From the NCBI RefSeq assembly GCF_023898315.1, contig NC_064621.1:532539383-532603382 (forward strand): DNA of 64,000 bases, in the 5' to 3' direction. The notes under the pieces are model-generated. The model saw only the letters and a list, made by a program, of their open reading frames with translations, was not told the DNA's origin and did not search any database. This DNA comes from Schistocerca nitens (Eukaryota; Arthropoda; Insecta; Orthoptera; Acrididae). Shown in pieces: positions 1 through 10,480 of this stretch; the stretch's first letter is position 1; each line of letters opens with the position of its first letter. The translations under genes and the position numbers were made by a program.

Positions 1-387
1 ACAAGCAAGTAGAGCCATTGGAGGTGAAAAAATATATCCATTTCATTACGTATTTCACGTGTAATCACGAAAGAGCGGACGCTTGCGTGTTGAAAGAAAC
101 AAAAGATTGTTTATGTACGAATTCTCGACGATACCCACGTCATTTGGGACAGAACGCTACAGCTATATCTTCATTCCACAAACCACCGGTAAGTGTGTGA
201 CGGAGGGTTCCAGAAGTACCAGCTTCCTGTTTCATTCGCAGATGGTACCCTAGTGAATACTCAGTTTTATTTTAACTTTTATCTCGTGAGGTACGATGGA
301 GTAAGTAATAAACTGATGGGCCAAAACACTACGACTAACGCCCACCGCCTATGATGTCGCGGGCACGTCACGCGGTAAGGAAAGTAA
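1..387. other. unassigned sequence
   Basis: I see no gene, repeat terminus or RNA structure that I can name here. Short open frames are not supported by any motif. The stretch ends where the first Tc1-like inverted repeat begins. Confidence 0.4.
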
Positions 388-415
388 CACTAGCCGATCA
401 GAAGTATCCGGACAC
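388..415 (+). repeat. left terminal inverted repeat of Tc1-like element
   Basis: Begins CACTAGCCGATCAGAAG and ends in CCGGACAC. It pairs with 1609-1636 with about four mismatches in 28 bases. Confidence 0.85.
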
Positions 416-479
416 AACTATACAACGCAGAATTGACCATAAGATGTCACGAGTGGTGTTCGGATGATCAGTGAACGCT

Positions 480-1520
480 GCATTATCGAAAGAGTCCAAA
501 AACCTAGTAGTGGACATTAATATGAGGTGTGTTCATCCTTCGCCATTATGCCGGCTTGAGCACTTCAATGGGCCGTCTGAATGTCTGTGGAGGAATAGCC
601 ACTCATTCTTCCTCAACAGTCAAAACCAGAGGAAGTAGTGATGTTGGATGTTCGGATCTGGGGCGAAGTCGATGTTCTAACTCATCCCAGAGATGTTGCA
701 CTGGGTTTAGGTCGGGAATGGGGAGGCTGCTGCGTTTGAGGAATGTTACTGCCTACCAACCATTACCTTACCGATGCTGGCTTTTTTTTTAATGACAGGT
801 TGCATTCTCATACTGAATAATCAGTCACCGTTTCCGAATGTTCCTCTACTGTACGCAGTGGACAATGCTGTAAGATGAGTTCACAGCCTTCTGTACTTAG
901 TGTTTATTTAACCGCAATAAGAGACCCCATTCTTACCAGAAAAATACCCCCATACCGTAACACCATGCCTTCCGTACTTCACTTCTGGCACTATACAAGT
1001 CAGGTATCGTTCACGCATTCGCCAAACTCAAACCGTTCACCGGATTGCCACGGGTTCTACCGTGATTAATCATTTCAAATCACGCGCTTTCAGTCAGTCA
1101 TTGTCAAATGGGGTCGCTCTTTACATCACTTCACGAGTCGCTTAGCAATGACTACAGAAACGTGTGTCTTACGATGAGCTGCCCGCTCATTGTACCCCAT
1201 TCTTTTTACACGCCTACGCACAGTCATGAAGTTAACTGGACAGCTGCTAGCATTGTGTATCTCACGAGTCAGTCCTTAAGCTGATTTCATGTATTAAACC
1301 AGCTTCCGCTATGTTCGACGGTCCCTGGTCGTCAGTACATGAGATCAGTCTGGTCTTGGTTTAGTTGTGGTTGCTCATTCCGCTTCACAGACACATTACC
1401 AGAAGTCGAATGGGCAGCTTTCGAAGGGTTGAAATGTACCTGATGAATATGTTACTCGGGTGACGTCCAATGACTAGCCCACGTTCGAAGTAACTGGGAT
1501 TTCTTGACCGATTCACTCTA
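480..1520 (-). pseudogene. Tc1-like transposase remnant
   Basis: Read on the minus strand from about 1520 downward, the N-terminal DNA-binding part is recognisable: ERGLVIGRHPSN followed by ISTLRKLP. This corresponds to the paired-type helix-turn-helix of Tc1 transposases. Further along, in-frame stops and indels break the reading frame, and no intact DDE catalytic core can be read. Such a transposase would cut and paste the 1.25-kb element between TA dinucleotides, but this copy cannot make protein. Assignment to Tc1/mariner is also supported by the flanking inverted repeats. The limits of the former gene are approximate. Confidence 0.7.
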
Positions 1521-1608
1521 GTGTTTCGACTCAATACACTCCGCATCCTTTTATACTGGCAGTACCGCCTCCCATAACACCTAGAAGCCCGTAACGCATT
1601 ATATACGG

Positions 1609-1636
1609 GTGTCCGGATACTTCTGACCAGATGGTG
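1609..1636 (-). repeat. right terminal inverted repeat of Tc1-like element
   Basis: Reads GTGTCCGGATACTTCTGACC and on to GGTG on the plus strand, the reverse complement of the left end. Confidence 0.85.
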
Positions 1637-2012
1637 TGCGTTTATTGGCTCCTTTTAGAACATGTGTTTTAAGAATTTTGAGATTAATGCCAACGGTGCA
1701 ATTTCTTACTTAGAACAGGTAATAGAGGAAATGACTATTCTGGATCGAGAGGAAAGAATGATAATGAGGATTTAACATTCTATCTACGACGAAGTCATTA
1801 GTATCAGAGCACAGGCTGACTGGGTAAAAAAATTGAATCTGACTGGGGAAGAAATTGATCGTGTCGTTTTCAAAATAACTATTCCGACATTTATCTTAAG
1901 CGATTCAGGAAAACCGTAAAGAACCTAAATCTGTAAGGCCGAATTTCGAATAGAAACTGAACCTAAACGCGAAATTAATTTAGTGACTACCCAAAGCCTA
2001 CCTGGGCTCATA
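1637..2012. other. unassigned spacer between two Tc1-like elements
   Basis: AT-rich sequence without recognisable coding or repeat structure. It ends in a TA dinucleotide that abuts the next Tc1-like terminus and may be its target duplication. Confidence 0.4.
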
Positions 2013-2396
2013 CACGGCCCAGTCACAGTAATCTGGCCATCGCCTATGTTCGACGTCAACGCGCAAAAAGCACTCACAGATCGCAGATGGCAGCGCTAGC
2101 CGTGGAGGATATATAAAGCGTGTCGGGGGATGCGGAAAACAGTGTAGTCGTTGTCGTAATGCGGAAACTGAGCTATTTATCTGATGCCCAAACGGGCATG
2201 ATCATTGGCTTTAGTGCCAGGTGTAGAAGCATTTCAGAAAGGGCCACGTTTGTAAACTGATTGCGTGCAGCCATGGTTACAGCACATGGTGCATGGTGAA
2301 ACTGCGCCGTCCAAAACCGGCGCCGAGCCAACTGTGGTGCATCATGGGTCATAAATGACAGGAGTCAATGAAAGCTTTGGAGATTGTAACGGGACT

Positions 2397-3195
2397 TCCT
2401 CCTCTAGCATTACCTTCCCTCAAGAGTAGTTGTCGATACCAGTATTAGTTTTCGAATTTTGGACGGATTAATATTATCTCAGTTGTCTTTCTGAAAACTT
2501 TCATATAATTTTATACACAGTATGTCACATTTCAAACTAAAGTTTATGAAAAGGAATTTATCTATAAGATATTTTAGTTTCGATGTTATAATCGATAATT
2601 ACTAGTTCCGAATGTACAGTTAAAATTATTTTTTTTAGAAACATTTTAAATTACGAATTATTTCCACACTGAAAATTTCTATTATTAGTTACGCAATCCT
2701 GTACGGTTTACTATATTTATTTCTGGATTCATTTATGAAATAATAATCAAAATTAAAGCAAGCAGAATTTCATTTGTTAAGAAAAATTGTAAATATTTTG
2801 GAATACTGTTCTTTTCCGCAGAAGGTGAGACGCGTAAGCATGTCTCTGATGTGATCGGACGCATTTTTGTATTTCTGTGCGAACGATGTAATTTCGGCTT
2901 TGTTAATGTGGAAAATCATATATGATATACTAAAATGTGATATAATATATTTAACTAAAATAATGCTGCAACAACAATCTTCAGATTTATTTAGTTCAAA
3001 CCAGCATTGAGAATCTGATGTGACATTTTAATCTTCAAGAATCAGACCCCCAGGCAAGAAGCACTGCAGCCAACTCAACATGACAAGCTATGTAAACTAG
3101 AAAGTTTATTTTAATCTTCGCTTCTCTCGAATCCTCATAAAAGCCATTGTGTAATGCGGACTATAGATGGAAGTAGGGAGGAGGGGGGAGAATGC
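2397..3195. other. about 0.8-kb unidentified AT-rich insertion in the Tc1-like element
   Basis: The recognisable transposase reading stops near 2395 and resumes near 3196. The block between is AT-rich, has no long open frame and shows no inverted ends or target duplication that I can see. It may be an old insertion or simply diverged sequence. The limits are uncertain by tens of bases. Confidence 0.4.
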
Positions 3196-3620
3196 AAGAC
3201 GTGTACAATCTTTGAGCAACTGACCGGCCAGACTGGCCAAGGGGTTACCAACAGTGGCTCGAACCAAACGTTGCTGCGTAGGGTCCACCTCAACCGTCTC
3301 CTGGTTCATGCTCCCATGCTGAATGCTGTTCATCGGCGACGAAGGCTCGAATTTGCAGGCTAGTGCCGCAACTCAACGTCCATTGATTTGCGACATGTCG
3401 TCTTTCCAGATGAACCCCTTTTTATGCTCCATAGGACAGATGGCCGTTGGTGTGTAAGACATAAAACGTCTGACAACTATCGTCGGATGGGTCCAGACCA
3501 GAGGATGGAACGTCATGGTCTGGGAAATATTTTCATGATTGACCTCGTCATTCTGGACGAAACAATGGATCAACACAAGTATGCATCTATCCTTGAGGCC
3601 ATCTACATTCCTGTATGCAG
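3196..3620 (+). pseudogene. Tc1-like transposase remnant, central part
   Basis: Plus-strand reading gives FEQLTGQTGQGVTNSG, then RRRRLEFA, then VVFPDEPLFMLHRTDGRW. This is the stretch around the second catalytic Asp of Tc1 transposases, where FSDE is usual and this copy has FPDE. An in-frame stop follows the RLEFA block. The reading continues through GNIFMIDLVILDETMDQHKY until the inserted element at 3631. The missing residues and the stop show the gene is dead. Confidence 0.78.
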
Positions 3621-3630
3621 TTAGTTTATC
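3619..3630 (+). repeat. 12-bp target site duplication, left copy
   Basis: AGTTAGTTTATC. It is repeated exactly at 4061-4072 on the far side of the inserted element. Confidence 0.85.
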
Positions 3631-3656
3631 GAAACTTCCTGACAGATTAAAACTGT

Positions 3657-3732
3657 GTGCCGGACCGAGACTCGAACTCGGGACCTTTGCCTTTCGCGGG
3701 CAAGTGCTCTACCAACTGAGCTACCCAAGCAC
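3657..3732 (-). tRNA. tRNA-like sequence in left arm (SINE-type, not a functional tRNA)
   Basis: The reverse complement folds as a tRNA with a 7-base anticodon loop CGCGAAA between TTGCC and GGCAA. Box B GTTCGAGTC is intact and the T stem CCGAG/CTCGG is perfect. The loop has G where U33 is expected, and the apparent anticodon CGA would be serine without the long variable arm that serine tRNAs need. It most likely serves as an internal RNA polymerase III promoter. Confidence 0.6.
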
Positions 3733-3915
3733 GAATCCCGACCCGTCCTCACAGCTTTAATTCCTCCAGTACCTCGTCTCCTACCTTCCAAACTTCACAG
3801 AAGCTCTCCTGCATATCTAGCAGAATTAGCACTCCTGGAAGAAAGGATATTGCGGGGACATGGCATAGCCACAGCCTGGGGGATGTTTCCAGAATGAGAT
3901 TTTCACTCGGGAGTC

Positions 3916-3991
3916 GTGCTTGGATAGCTCAGTTGGTAGAGCACTTGCCCGCGAAAGGCAAAGGTCCCCAGTTCGAGTCTCGGTCTGGCAC
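3916..3991 (+). tRNA. tRNA-like sequence in right arm (SINE-type, not a functional tRNA)
   Basis: Same tRNA-like fold as the left arm, read on plus: TAGCTCAGTTGG as box A, loop CGCGAAA, box B GTTCGAGTC. A change to CCCAG weakens the T stem in this copy. No U33, no CCA context and no variable arm. Confidence 0.6.
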
Positions 3992-4072
3992 ACAGTTTTA
4001 ATCTGCCAGGAAGTTTCAAATCAGCGCACACTCCGCTGCAGAGTGAAAATCTCATTCTGGAGTTAGTTTATC

Positions 4073-4375
4073 CTCAGCACGTTGCCACTTGACAGCAGGA
4101 CAAAGCAACGTGTCACATAGTTCGAAATGTAAATGCGTGGTTCGTAAAGCACCAGGATGAGGCCATGAAACTCCACGGATTAAAATCCAATCGACAATCG
4201 ATCGGGCTGTTCGCACCATGGATGCTGAACCGAGAAACCAAACGCAGCTGGCCACGGCACTTGACCCACCAACGCTCCACATCCCAGTAGGTGCCTTCTA
4301 GAACCTTACAGACACTCTTCCTGCGCGTCTATCAGAAGTCCGCACTGGAAAAGCTGGCTATTTAGGCCTTCCACA
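4073..4375 (+). pseudogene. Tc1-like transposase remnant, C-terminal part
   Basis: The sequence resumes exactly at the target duplication and continues the transposase to the right inverted repeat. Nucleotide similarity to the remembered family is clear throughout, for example around CGATCGGGCTGTTCGCACC. The region that should encode the DLNPIEN-type motif with the last catalytic acid is altered and frameshifted. Confidence 0.65.
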
Positions 4376-4404
4376 GGTTGTCACATTAATGTGACTGGAC
4401 AGTG

Positions 4405-5370
4405 TCGTCGTTACCATGGAACGAGCTTGCTTCGTAGCAACGTATCAACCTGCCCGGGTAATAAATTGCGGTGGAACTTTACATACTTAAATCGAGTATA
4501 GTGCATGTTGTTACTGTAGCACTGACGTAATTACAAGTCATTGGCCAAGAGGTGACAATGACATGGAAGCACACTTTTGACTCATTCAAAATGAGTTGGT
4601 TGAGTCAGGATTTGCCATGAACTTTTCACGACACTGCGATGTACGCTTTTGTAGCTAGATGACGTCTTAGGAGGTAGTGCAATGCAAAGATGTGCAACTG
4701 ACAGATGAGTCAAAAGGCTAATCTATCTGTAACCGCAGTAATGAGTAGCTATAAGGCATTATGTCAAATAACCTTGCAGAGACGCTCTGGACCACTGAAT
4801 GCGGGAAGTGAAAAACGGGTTAAGTTTTGGGATGTCCTGCAGAGGGTGGCAGTTTTTTCGGAAGCTCTGATCTTTAAGGGTAGACCTGCAACGTCATGTA
4901 TCGAGTGCGTAAAGGGAACAGGAAGTGGCGGTTATGATTGTTGACTGCAGTTAACGTGTGAGGTGCACCTGGAGAGAGACGGCTATGGTATAGTGCGCGA
5001 AGCTTTACGACGGCTGACCAGTGACAAGGTGTGCTGCTAGCAGCTAGGTGGAGAAGTCTACGGCCAAAAGAACAGGCTTGGCTTGAATAAACTGCGTTGT
5101 TTCAGTGGAAGCTAGCCTATCTACATTTGAGTCAGTGTGGACTCTCGTCCATTATCGCTATTATGTTGACACTACTCACTCCAGAGCTTCCGGGAATTTT
5201 TATCTGATGTTAATATGCGTCCTTATGGTCAGATCTGGCAGTTTTCTGAGTGCACACAGCGACAACGGTCGGACAAGCCATGCGTGTTTCGTCGGCCATA
5301 GTGGGGATGATTACACAAATTTTGACAACTTCATGAACATAGTAGTCTAGGATATTGTAAGGGTTGCGTC
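4405..5370. other. unassigned sequence
   Basis: About 1 kb with moderate GC content. It has two short open frames on plus (4705-4944 and 5105-5350) without recognisable motifs. I see no repeat boundary and no convincing gene. Confidence 0.35.
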
Positions 5371-5442
5371 TTTTTTTCTTTACCGACCATGATTGTCACA
5401 TGGCACGGGTTTTGCGGACGGCGGCCACGAGTGCTTCTTGCA

Positions 5443-5826
5443 TCAGTTGAGGAAAGGAACATCAACTCGCCTCATGATTATGGCGGATTTAAGGCACTCA
5501 ACAGCATTGTCATCAGTGTCCTTACTGGATTCGCGATGTATAGGTAGGACAGCCGTTGCCAAAATATGCTGAACTGACAGTGGCACAACACAAACTTCAC
5601 ATAGTGGTGAATACTCCCGCCGGAGGAGGAAGCCATGTGTTAAAGGGGTATGTATGATGTGCAGTCTGGTAAGCAGAACCTCCTTCCAATGGTGAGGCCA
5701 ACATGAAGTCCACGATGCCTTTGTGGTCAATTTGATCAACCGCAGTTTGTTTTCTGTCACCTGCGACCATTCAGTCTCCCATTGATGCATGATGCGTCTG
5801 TCAGAAAATGAGATGATGGTTTGCAA
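5443..5826 (-). pseudogene. LINE ORF2 C-terminal Cys/His region
   Basis: The translation has W.TEW near the start, then RLHIIHTPLTHGFLLRREYS, then PLCEVC and VQHIL. This matches the conserved C-terminal block of RNase H-bearing insect LINEs (RLRIGH-T..THG-LLRRE-PP.C.C). Here it is a 127-codon open piece that begins after a frame break from the RNase H part. The Cys/His ladder probably binds nucleic acid. No host function is suggested. Confidence 0.75.
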
Positions 5827-5985
5827 CAGGATGGGACATTGAAGGACAGCACCATCCTGACATGCTTCCTTGGCGGCTTTGGCGGCCCTGTATCCCGATG
5901 TGGCCAGGTACCCAGCAAAAAATCACCTCCTTGCCATGGTGTTGGAGCTGCTGTAAGGAGTCATGGATGAGCTGAATCAGCTGAT

Positions 5986-6342
5986 CTACTGGATAATTTG
6001 GTGAAGTGCTTGAAGTGCACTAAGTGAATCAGAACAGACAAAAAAACCTGTACATTGATGTCTGTGAACCCTCTCCAATGCCATCAGAATGCCATCTAAT
6101 TCTGCATCATAATTTGTAAGTTGTTCCAGAAGATGCACTTTAAAACCCCTATCAGGGAAAACAGCAGAACAACTGAGGACATTCTCTTGCTGGGATCCAC
6201 CTCTATAAACAACGATAAAACTGTGGTATATACTTAAAATGGACAAAACCAAACTTACAAAAAAATAATCTGGAGTACAAGTTTTCTTGTACTGTGTCAA
6301 GGTTAAAATCACTTTCGGCCTCTGAAGGCACAAAGGTGGCAA
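5986..6342 (-). pseudogene. LINE RNase H domain remnant
   Basis: The translation shows NYDAELDGILMALERV and FVCSDSLSALQAL. These carry the second (Glu) and third (Asp) catalytic positions of a type I RNase H. The segment that should hold the first Asp is present upstream but altered. It lies between the RT and the C-terminal Cys/His block, as expected. RNase H removes RNA from the RNA-DNA hybrid during element replication. Confidence 0.78.
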
Positions 6343-6702
6343 TGCGTTCCATCCCTGGCTGTGTATTTTGATGCGTCAGATCTAGATCCTTGAGACAGCC
6401 TGTAGCACGTATCCCAAATGGCTTGATCACATGGGGCCGATTCCTGAACAGAAGTTCAAAAGTGGGTTGGAACACTGAACTAAATGCTAATGACTGTTGT
6501 GATGCCAAGATTTCAGCACCTGTCGAGCCAAAAGAATACGTCACAAAATCCAGAGTGGTGGTTCACCAGCCTCTGCACACAGACTTGGAACTGGGTTGGT
6601 CCAAAAGGGTCCAGTCGATATCCAGATAACCTCATGGTGGACAACATCTAACTTCTTGAGGTAGGAAGTATGGGCTGATCCATATACCACGCTGCCATAC
6701 TC

Positions 6703-7098
6703 TCAATGTGAGTGAAAAAATCCCCTATAAAACTGCAGGAGCCGGGACATGTCAGCTCCCCATGTTTTTCCACTAAGGCATTTCAAAATATTCAATGACT
6801 GGAAGCCCTTTGTTCTCAGATCTTTCAGGTGTGGGAGCCAAGTTAATTTCGAGTCAAATAATAAACCGAAAAAGTGCACAGTTTCTTGTAAATGTAAAAT
6901 ATTGTCCCCCACTGTAAGCCCTGGTTGGTTAAAACTTTGGCAAGCACGGTTAAAATCGACACATGTAGTCTTCTCTGGTGGGAACCGAAAACCAGTTGTC
7001 TTGGACCAGGTTTCCAGCCTCATAATGGTCAGCTGTAGCTGCCTTGTTGTTGTAAAGATCAGAGGAGAGAAGAAGATTGCAAAGTCATCCACAAACAA
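6703..7098 (-). pseudogene. LINE reverse transcriptase palm and thumb remnant
   Basis: The 131-codon open piece starts FVDDFAIFF, the catalytic Y/FxDD box of reverse transcriptases. It continues with LETWSKTTGFRFPPEKT (motif D region) and VHFFGLLFDSKLTWLPHL (motif E region). This C-terminal half of the RT is nearly intact. The N-terminal half (about 7100-7700) is readable only with several frame changes, for example QGCILSVT just upstream of the FVDD box. It would copy LINE RNA at a nicked target; this copy cannot. Confidence 0.85.
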
Positions 7099-7950
7099 CG
7101 AGCATTTGACAGGGCTCCTGACTGCATAGGAAATGCCACTGATAGCGATGGCAATGTGACACTGAGGATACAGCCTTGGACGACCCCAATCTCTTGACCA
7201 TAGGACTCAGGCAAGGAATTGCTAATGCGATATCGAAAACGCCGGTCCTCGAGGAAAGATTGGATAAGAATTGGCAGGCATCCACATAATCCCCATTCAT
7301 GAAGTTGGTGAAGGATGTTGAACCTACAATAGTGTCATATGCTTTTTATAGGTCAAAAACACATAAACCAAATGGTTTCGGCATAAGAAGGACTCCTGTA
7401 TCGCTGTCTCCAGCAGAATTCAGTTGTCAAGCGTAGAATCATAGCGCCTTAAACTGCACTGGGAGCGGCTCAGGTGACCTCGGAATTCGAGCAGCCAGAC
7501 AAGGTGGTGGTTGACCATACATTTAAGAGTCTTACCAATACAATTGGTAAGGGCTGCACTATGGTAACTGTTAGGTGTGCTAAGGTCTTTGCCCGGTTTC
7601 CAGAATGGAATTAATACTGCCTCCTTCCAAGTCGTGGGGTACTGTCCATCAAACCCGAACTGATTGAATCAAGGGAGGAGCTGTCCTTTAGCTTCAGGGC
7701 ACAGATGACGAAGCATAGAATAACGGATCTCCAGGTCCTGGAGCAGTGTCTCTGGCTGCAGACAAAGATGATTCCAATTCCCACATCGAGAATGGAATGT
7801 TGTAGACTTCCTCATTATGCGAGAAGAAATTGAGCTTCCTCATCTCCACAGTCCTACGGAACACCTGAAAAGCAGGAGCTTGTCTGGATGACAAAGTTAC
7901 AGTAAAGAAGTGTTCAGTTAAAACCTGAGCCAAGTCTTCTGGCATGTCCA

Positions 7951-8343
7951 TTAAGATCCCATTACGTGACAAGGCTGTAAGGGGATGTGTGCTGCACTTG
8001 CCGAAAATCCGTCGGATTGAGTACCAAACTGTGCAGTGGAAGTGGACCGATTAATGGAAGTCGTGGATTCCTTCCAGGAAGCCCTCTTCTGATCTTTTAT
8101 CACTCGCCTCACAAGTGCTCTCGCAGATCTGAAGGCGTGAAAGTTACCTGTAGTTGGACAGTGTTTGAAGGTCCACAGAGCTGTTCGTCCGGCCCTGATT
8201 GCCAATCGACAGTCATCATTCCACCAAGGACTCTGTGGCAGCCCATTGGATCTCACAAGTGAATAGGCCACCGTCTCCTGTGCACAATCCCTTTGTTCAC
8301 AAATAACCTGTCGACTGTACTGCAACCAATTTTCCCTTTGCAT
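7951..8343 (-). pseudogene. LINE ORF2 linker between endonuclease and RT
   Basis: Contains PWWNDDCRLAIRAGRTALW and RALVRRVIKDQKRASWKE. This is the typical basic PWW...C linker that follows the endonuclease in I/Jockey-group LINEs. The endonuclease itself is absent because of 5' truncation. Confidence 0.75.
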
Positions 8344-8499
8344 GGTCTTCTGTCAACCACCGTCCTCACAATAATAGGAGTGGACCATGTTGTTCTGTGT
8401 CTGTGCAGCAGCCCTCGTCAACTGCAATGACCAGTACTTCTTCACCAGGAATAAACTGCTGCTATAAAAGGTGTTAGTGCTTTCACATTCTCTATGTAG

Positions 8500-8800
8500 A
8501 CTCGTATTGCTACCCCTTCTGCTCCAGTAGCCTTTTCTGTTGTACTATTTCAGTTGCTTTTCTATCCCACAGTCACTTATTTCTGTATCTGTCATTCGGG
8601 CATTAGTGAGACGATTTAAAGGAGAAATTACAGCACAATCTTTCTCAATGAAACAGTTTTGGGAAAGGTGGTTTAGTCTTTCAGCTTTGTCTGTGTCACC
8701 CTCCGTTTCGATACCATTAAGGTCACAGAGTGCCTGGACATATGTCTTCGAACTGTTTATTCATTTAACACAAGATTAAAACTTCTTACGATTTCTGTGA
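8500..8800 (-). mobile_element. fragment of a second LINE (linker before RT)
   Basis: Nucleotide pattern and minus-strand reading fit the basic linker of a CR1/Jockey-type LINE that I recall from orthopteran repeats. Short alignable runs include GTGTCACCCTCCGTTTCGAT. No intact domain is left. It has the same strand as the endonuclease piece at 10130-10480, so both may come from one broken element. Confidence 0.45.
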
Positions 8801-10129
8801 AGTATGCATGGTGTGATGGGTCAAAGTAGAATGTTATGGTTGCCAGGAATGATGACAGTCACGAGTATAATGTTATCGCACTATATCAAGTTTTGACATA
8901 CAGGAAAGGATTAATTTATATTTTCTTCGCGATAAAGTTTTAAGTATGTATGTGTTTTGCGTTGTGGGTAGTAAGAGAAAAGGGAACTGGTGCCTGTTCA
9001 GATACTGGAGAAACGCAGCAAAGCGGACAATTCGTAGCCGGCTATTATCAAGGGAAGCTAAGAAGCTGGCCACAAGGAAGAATTTACTTTGTTTAATGAG
9101 GATGATGTTTTTGTTTCTTGCACTTTCTCTGGATAGCGGAAGTGGTAATAGATGTGAATTACTGATAAAGAAAGGGAACAGATAACAATTTTGGAAGTGA
9201 GTCTGATCTGAATGAAGTTTTTGACACCTGTTAAACGGCGAGTACTTTTTTGAGATTTATTTGATCAGACAGTACCACTGATAAAATTCGGTCTGTGTCA
9301 GACTTTTATTTCCGCCAGCGACATAGTCCCGATCGATGAACATTCAAATATTTATTATGGAAGGGTAAAGTAACTGCTCGAATTAAATAGTTCACTGGAT
9401 GACCAAAGTCTTTCCAAGGAAGTTTACATGCTGGAAGTATATAACTTCTTGAAAACACGGAATCACTAAACAACCAGAAGTGACTAAAGGCTATTGGAAA
9501 TAAACTGGTTGACGGAAAATGAGGACAGATAAGGTTCTACCGCTGACTCTTGAACGTGAAAATTTTTGCCTTTCAGCTGTGAATAGGTAACAATTGAACG
9601 AACGTTTCAAAGTTTCATTACGTTCTGTTACCGTTCTCTTACGTAAATTAACAATGAAATATCAAGGACGGCTGAAAGATGCGCTTGAATGGAAAATGTT
9701 TTAAAAATTTTCGTCACAAAGGATAAGTCTGACGAATCACGTGCTAGCAAGCGCAATTGCTCGGAAGTAAAAGATATTAAGAGTGATGACGCAGTGTGAC
9801 ATTAATTCAGTGGAAATTTGTTTGAGACTAAACCTCACGGATGAACTGTCACGATCAATGAGCAATAGTCCGACTAAAATTTTTTGAACCAAAGAAGATA
9901 ACTGTAACCCAGCGAAGCATTAACTCCAATAGAGTGCATGGCAAGGAGAATTTCGTATTGATCCCACTACAGAACAATAGAGGGGACATTACGATGGCTC
10001 TCCTTACATTAATTTTGGTTTCGTTCGGATTTTTTTTTTATCTTTACTAGTAGGTTCTCTCATTAGCTACTCAGGGTTATTTTCAGATAAGGCATTTAAG
10101 CAATTTACATTATTCTCTGTCCTCACTAG
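8801..10129. other. unassigned sequence
   Basis: About 1.3 kb. Two open frames (8873-9073 on -, 8946-9185 on +) overlap each other and have no motifs. I see nothing I can name. Confidence 0.35.
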
Positions 10130-10480
10130 CCGCCTTAATTAACTTGAATGCACACTTGTAGGTTAGTATCTCCGACGAATACTATAACATGACCAGGAAA
10201 TTTACACGAAATATTCCTCGCAAATATTTCGCCCATACTGCTCCAGAGGCAGGGGGTTCTATAGAAGCACAGAATGACTACGTCTGATCCACCTTTAAAC
10301 CTTATTTTCACCCAAATTATTTCGCTGTCTGAACCTGTACTAACCTCACTATGTGTATTTTTTACGGCTATAAATACATATTTTCTTTTTGTCACGACGA
10401 ATGCAGGAGGGTCGCAACTATATCAGACTGCGGCATCGATTTTTTTTATTATTATTATGGACTCTAATACTTATGTAAAC
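10130..10480 (-). pseudogene. LINE apurinic-type endonuclease fragment
   Basis: The minus-strand reading gives SEIIWVKIRF, VVILCFYRTPCLW and HVIVFVGDTNL. These match the middle of LINE endonucleases (ELIWVKI, FYRPP, GDFNL). The Asp of GDFN is kept but Phe is replaced by Thr. An open frame of 86 codons remains. No RT follows directly. It probably belongs to the same CR1/Jockey-type element as 8500-8800. Confidence 0.7.

Larger units (their letters stand above)
388..1636 (-). mobile_element. decayed Tc1/mariner-like DNA transposon
   Basis: The element is bounded by 28-bp terminal inverted repeats at 388-415 and 1609-1636. Both carry the shared core AGAAGTATCCGGACAC, read inward on the left and as its reverse complement on the right. 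The total length of 1249 bp fits a Tc1-type element with one transposase gene. The interior reads as a transposase on the minus strand but is broken by stops and frameshifts. The expected TA target duplication has eroded. The family match is from memory of repeated orthopteran Tc1-like copies; the boundaries are seen directly. It is surely immobile. Confidence 0.85.
3631..4060. mobile_element. inverted-repeat element with a tRNA-like sequence in each arm
   Basis: A 430-bp insertion flanked by perfect 12-bp duplications (3619-3630 and 4061-4072). Arms of about 111 bp (3631-3741 and 3907-4017) are near-perfect reverse complements. Each contains a 76-nt tRNA-like sequence with box A and box B. 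A second, shorter inverted repeat links 3889-3908 with 4041-4060. The long target duplication favours retroposition over cut-and-paste. It sits inside the Tc1-like transposase and is therefore younger. I recognise the monomer as an abundant orthopteran repeat, but the mode of movement is inference. Confidence 0.8.
2013..4404 (+). mobile_element. second Tc1-like transposon, interrupted by two insertions
   Basis: The left end at 2013 (CACGGCCCAGTCACAGTAAT) and the right end at 4377-4404 (ending ATGTGACTGGACAGTG on plus) are diverged copies of one inverted terminus. The transposase runs on the plus strand in three pieces: about 2100-2396, 3196-3618 and 4073-4375. Between the first two is an 0.8-kb block of unknown origin. 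Between the last two is a tRNA-bearing inverted-repeat element with clean target duplications. Removing both leaves about 1.2 kb, a normal size for this family. Stops and frameshifts make it a relic. Confidence 0.82.
5371..8480 (-). mobile_element. LINE with reverse transcriptase and RNase H, 5'-truncated
   Basis: Read on the minus strand, the order is endonuclease-RT linker, reverse transcriptase, RNase H, C-terminal Cys/His block and a short A tail (seven T at 5371-5377 on plus). This is the ORF2 order of I/R1/Jockey-group LINEs that carry RNase H. The endonuclease is missing, so insertion was 5'-truncated near 8480. Frameshifts and stops are spread through it. The clade is inferred from domain order only. 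Confidence 0.85.

Noticed and set aside
3916-3991. A functional tRNA gene
   Set aside because: G at the U33 position, no type II variable arm for the implied serine anticodon, and location in an inverted-repeat mobile element.
5986-6544. Overlapping minus frames as separate genes
   Set aside because: One is LINE RNase H; the overlapping one at 6203-6544 is a different reading frame of the same LINE.
8873-9185. Possible piggyBac or other transposase N-terminus
   Set aside because: An acidic SESD-like stretch downstream is suggestive, but no conserved block, ends or TTAA boundaries were found.
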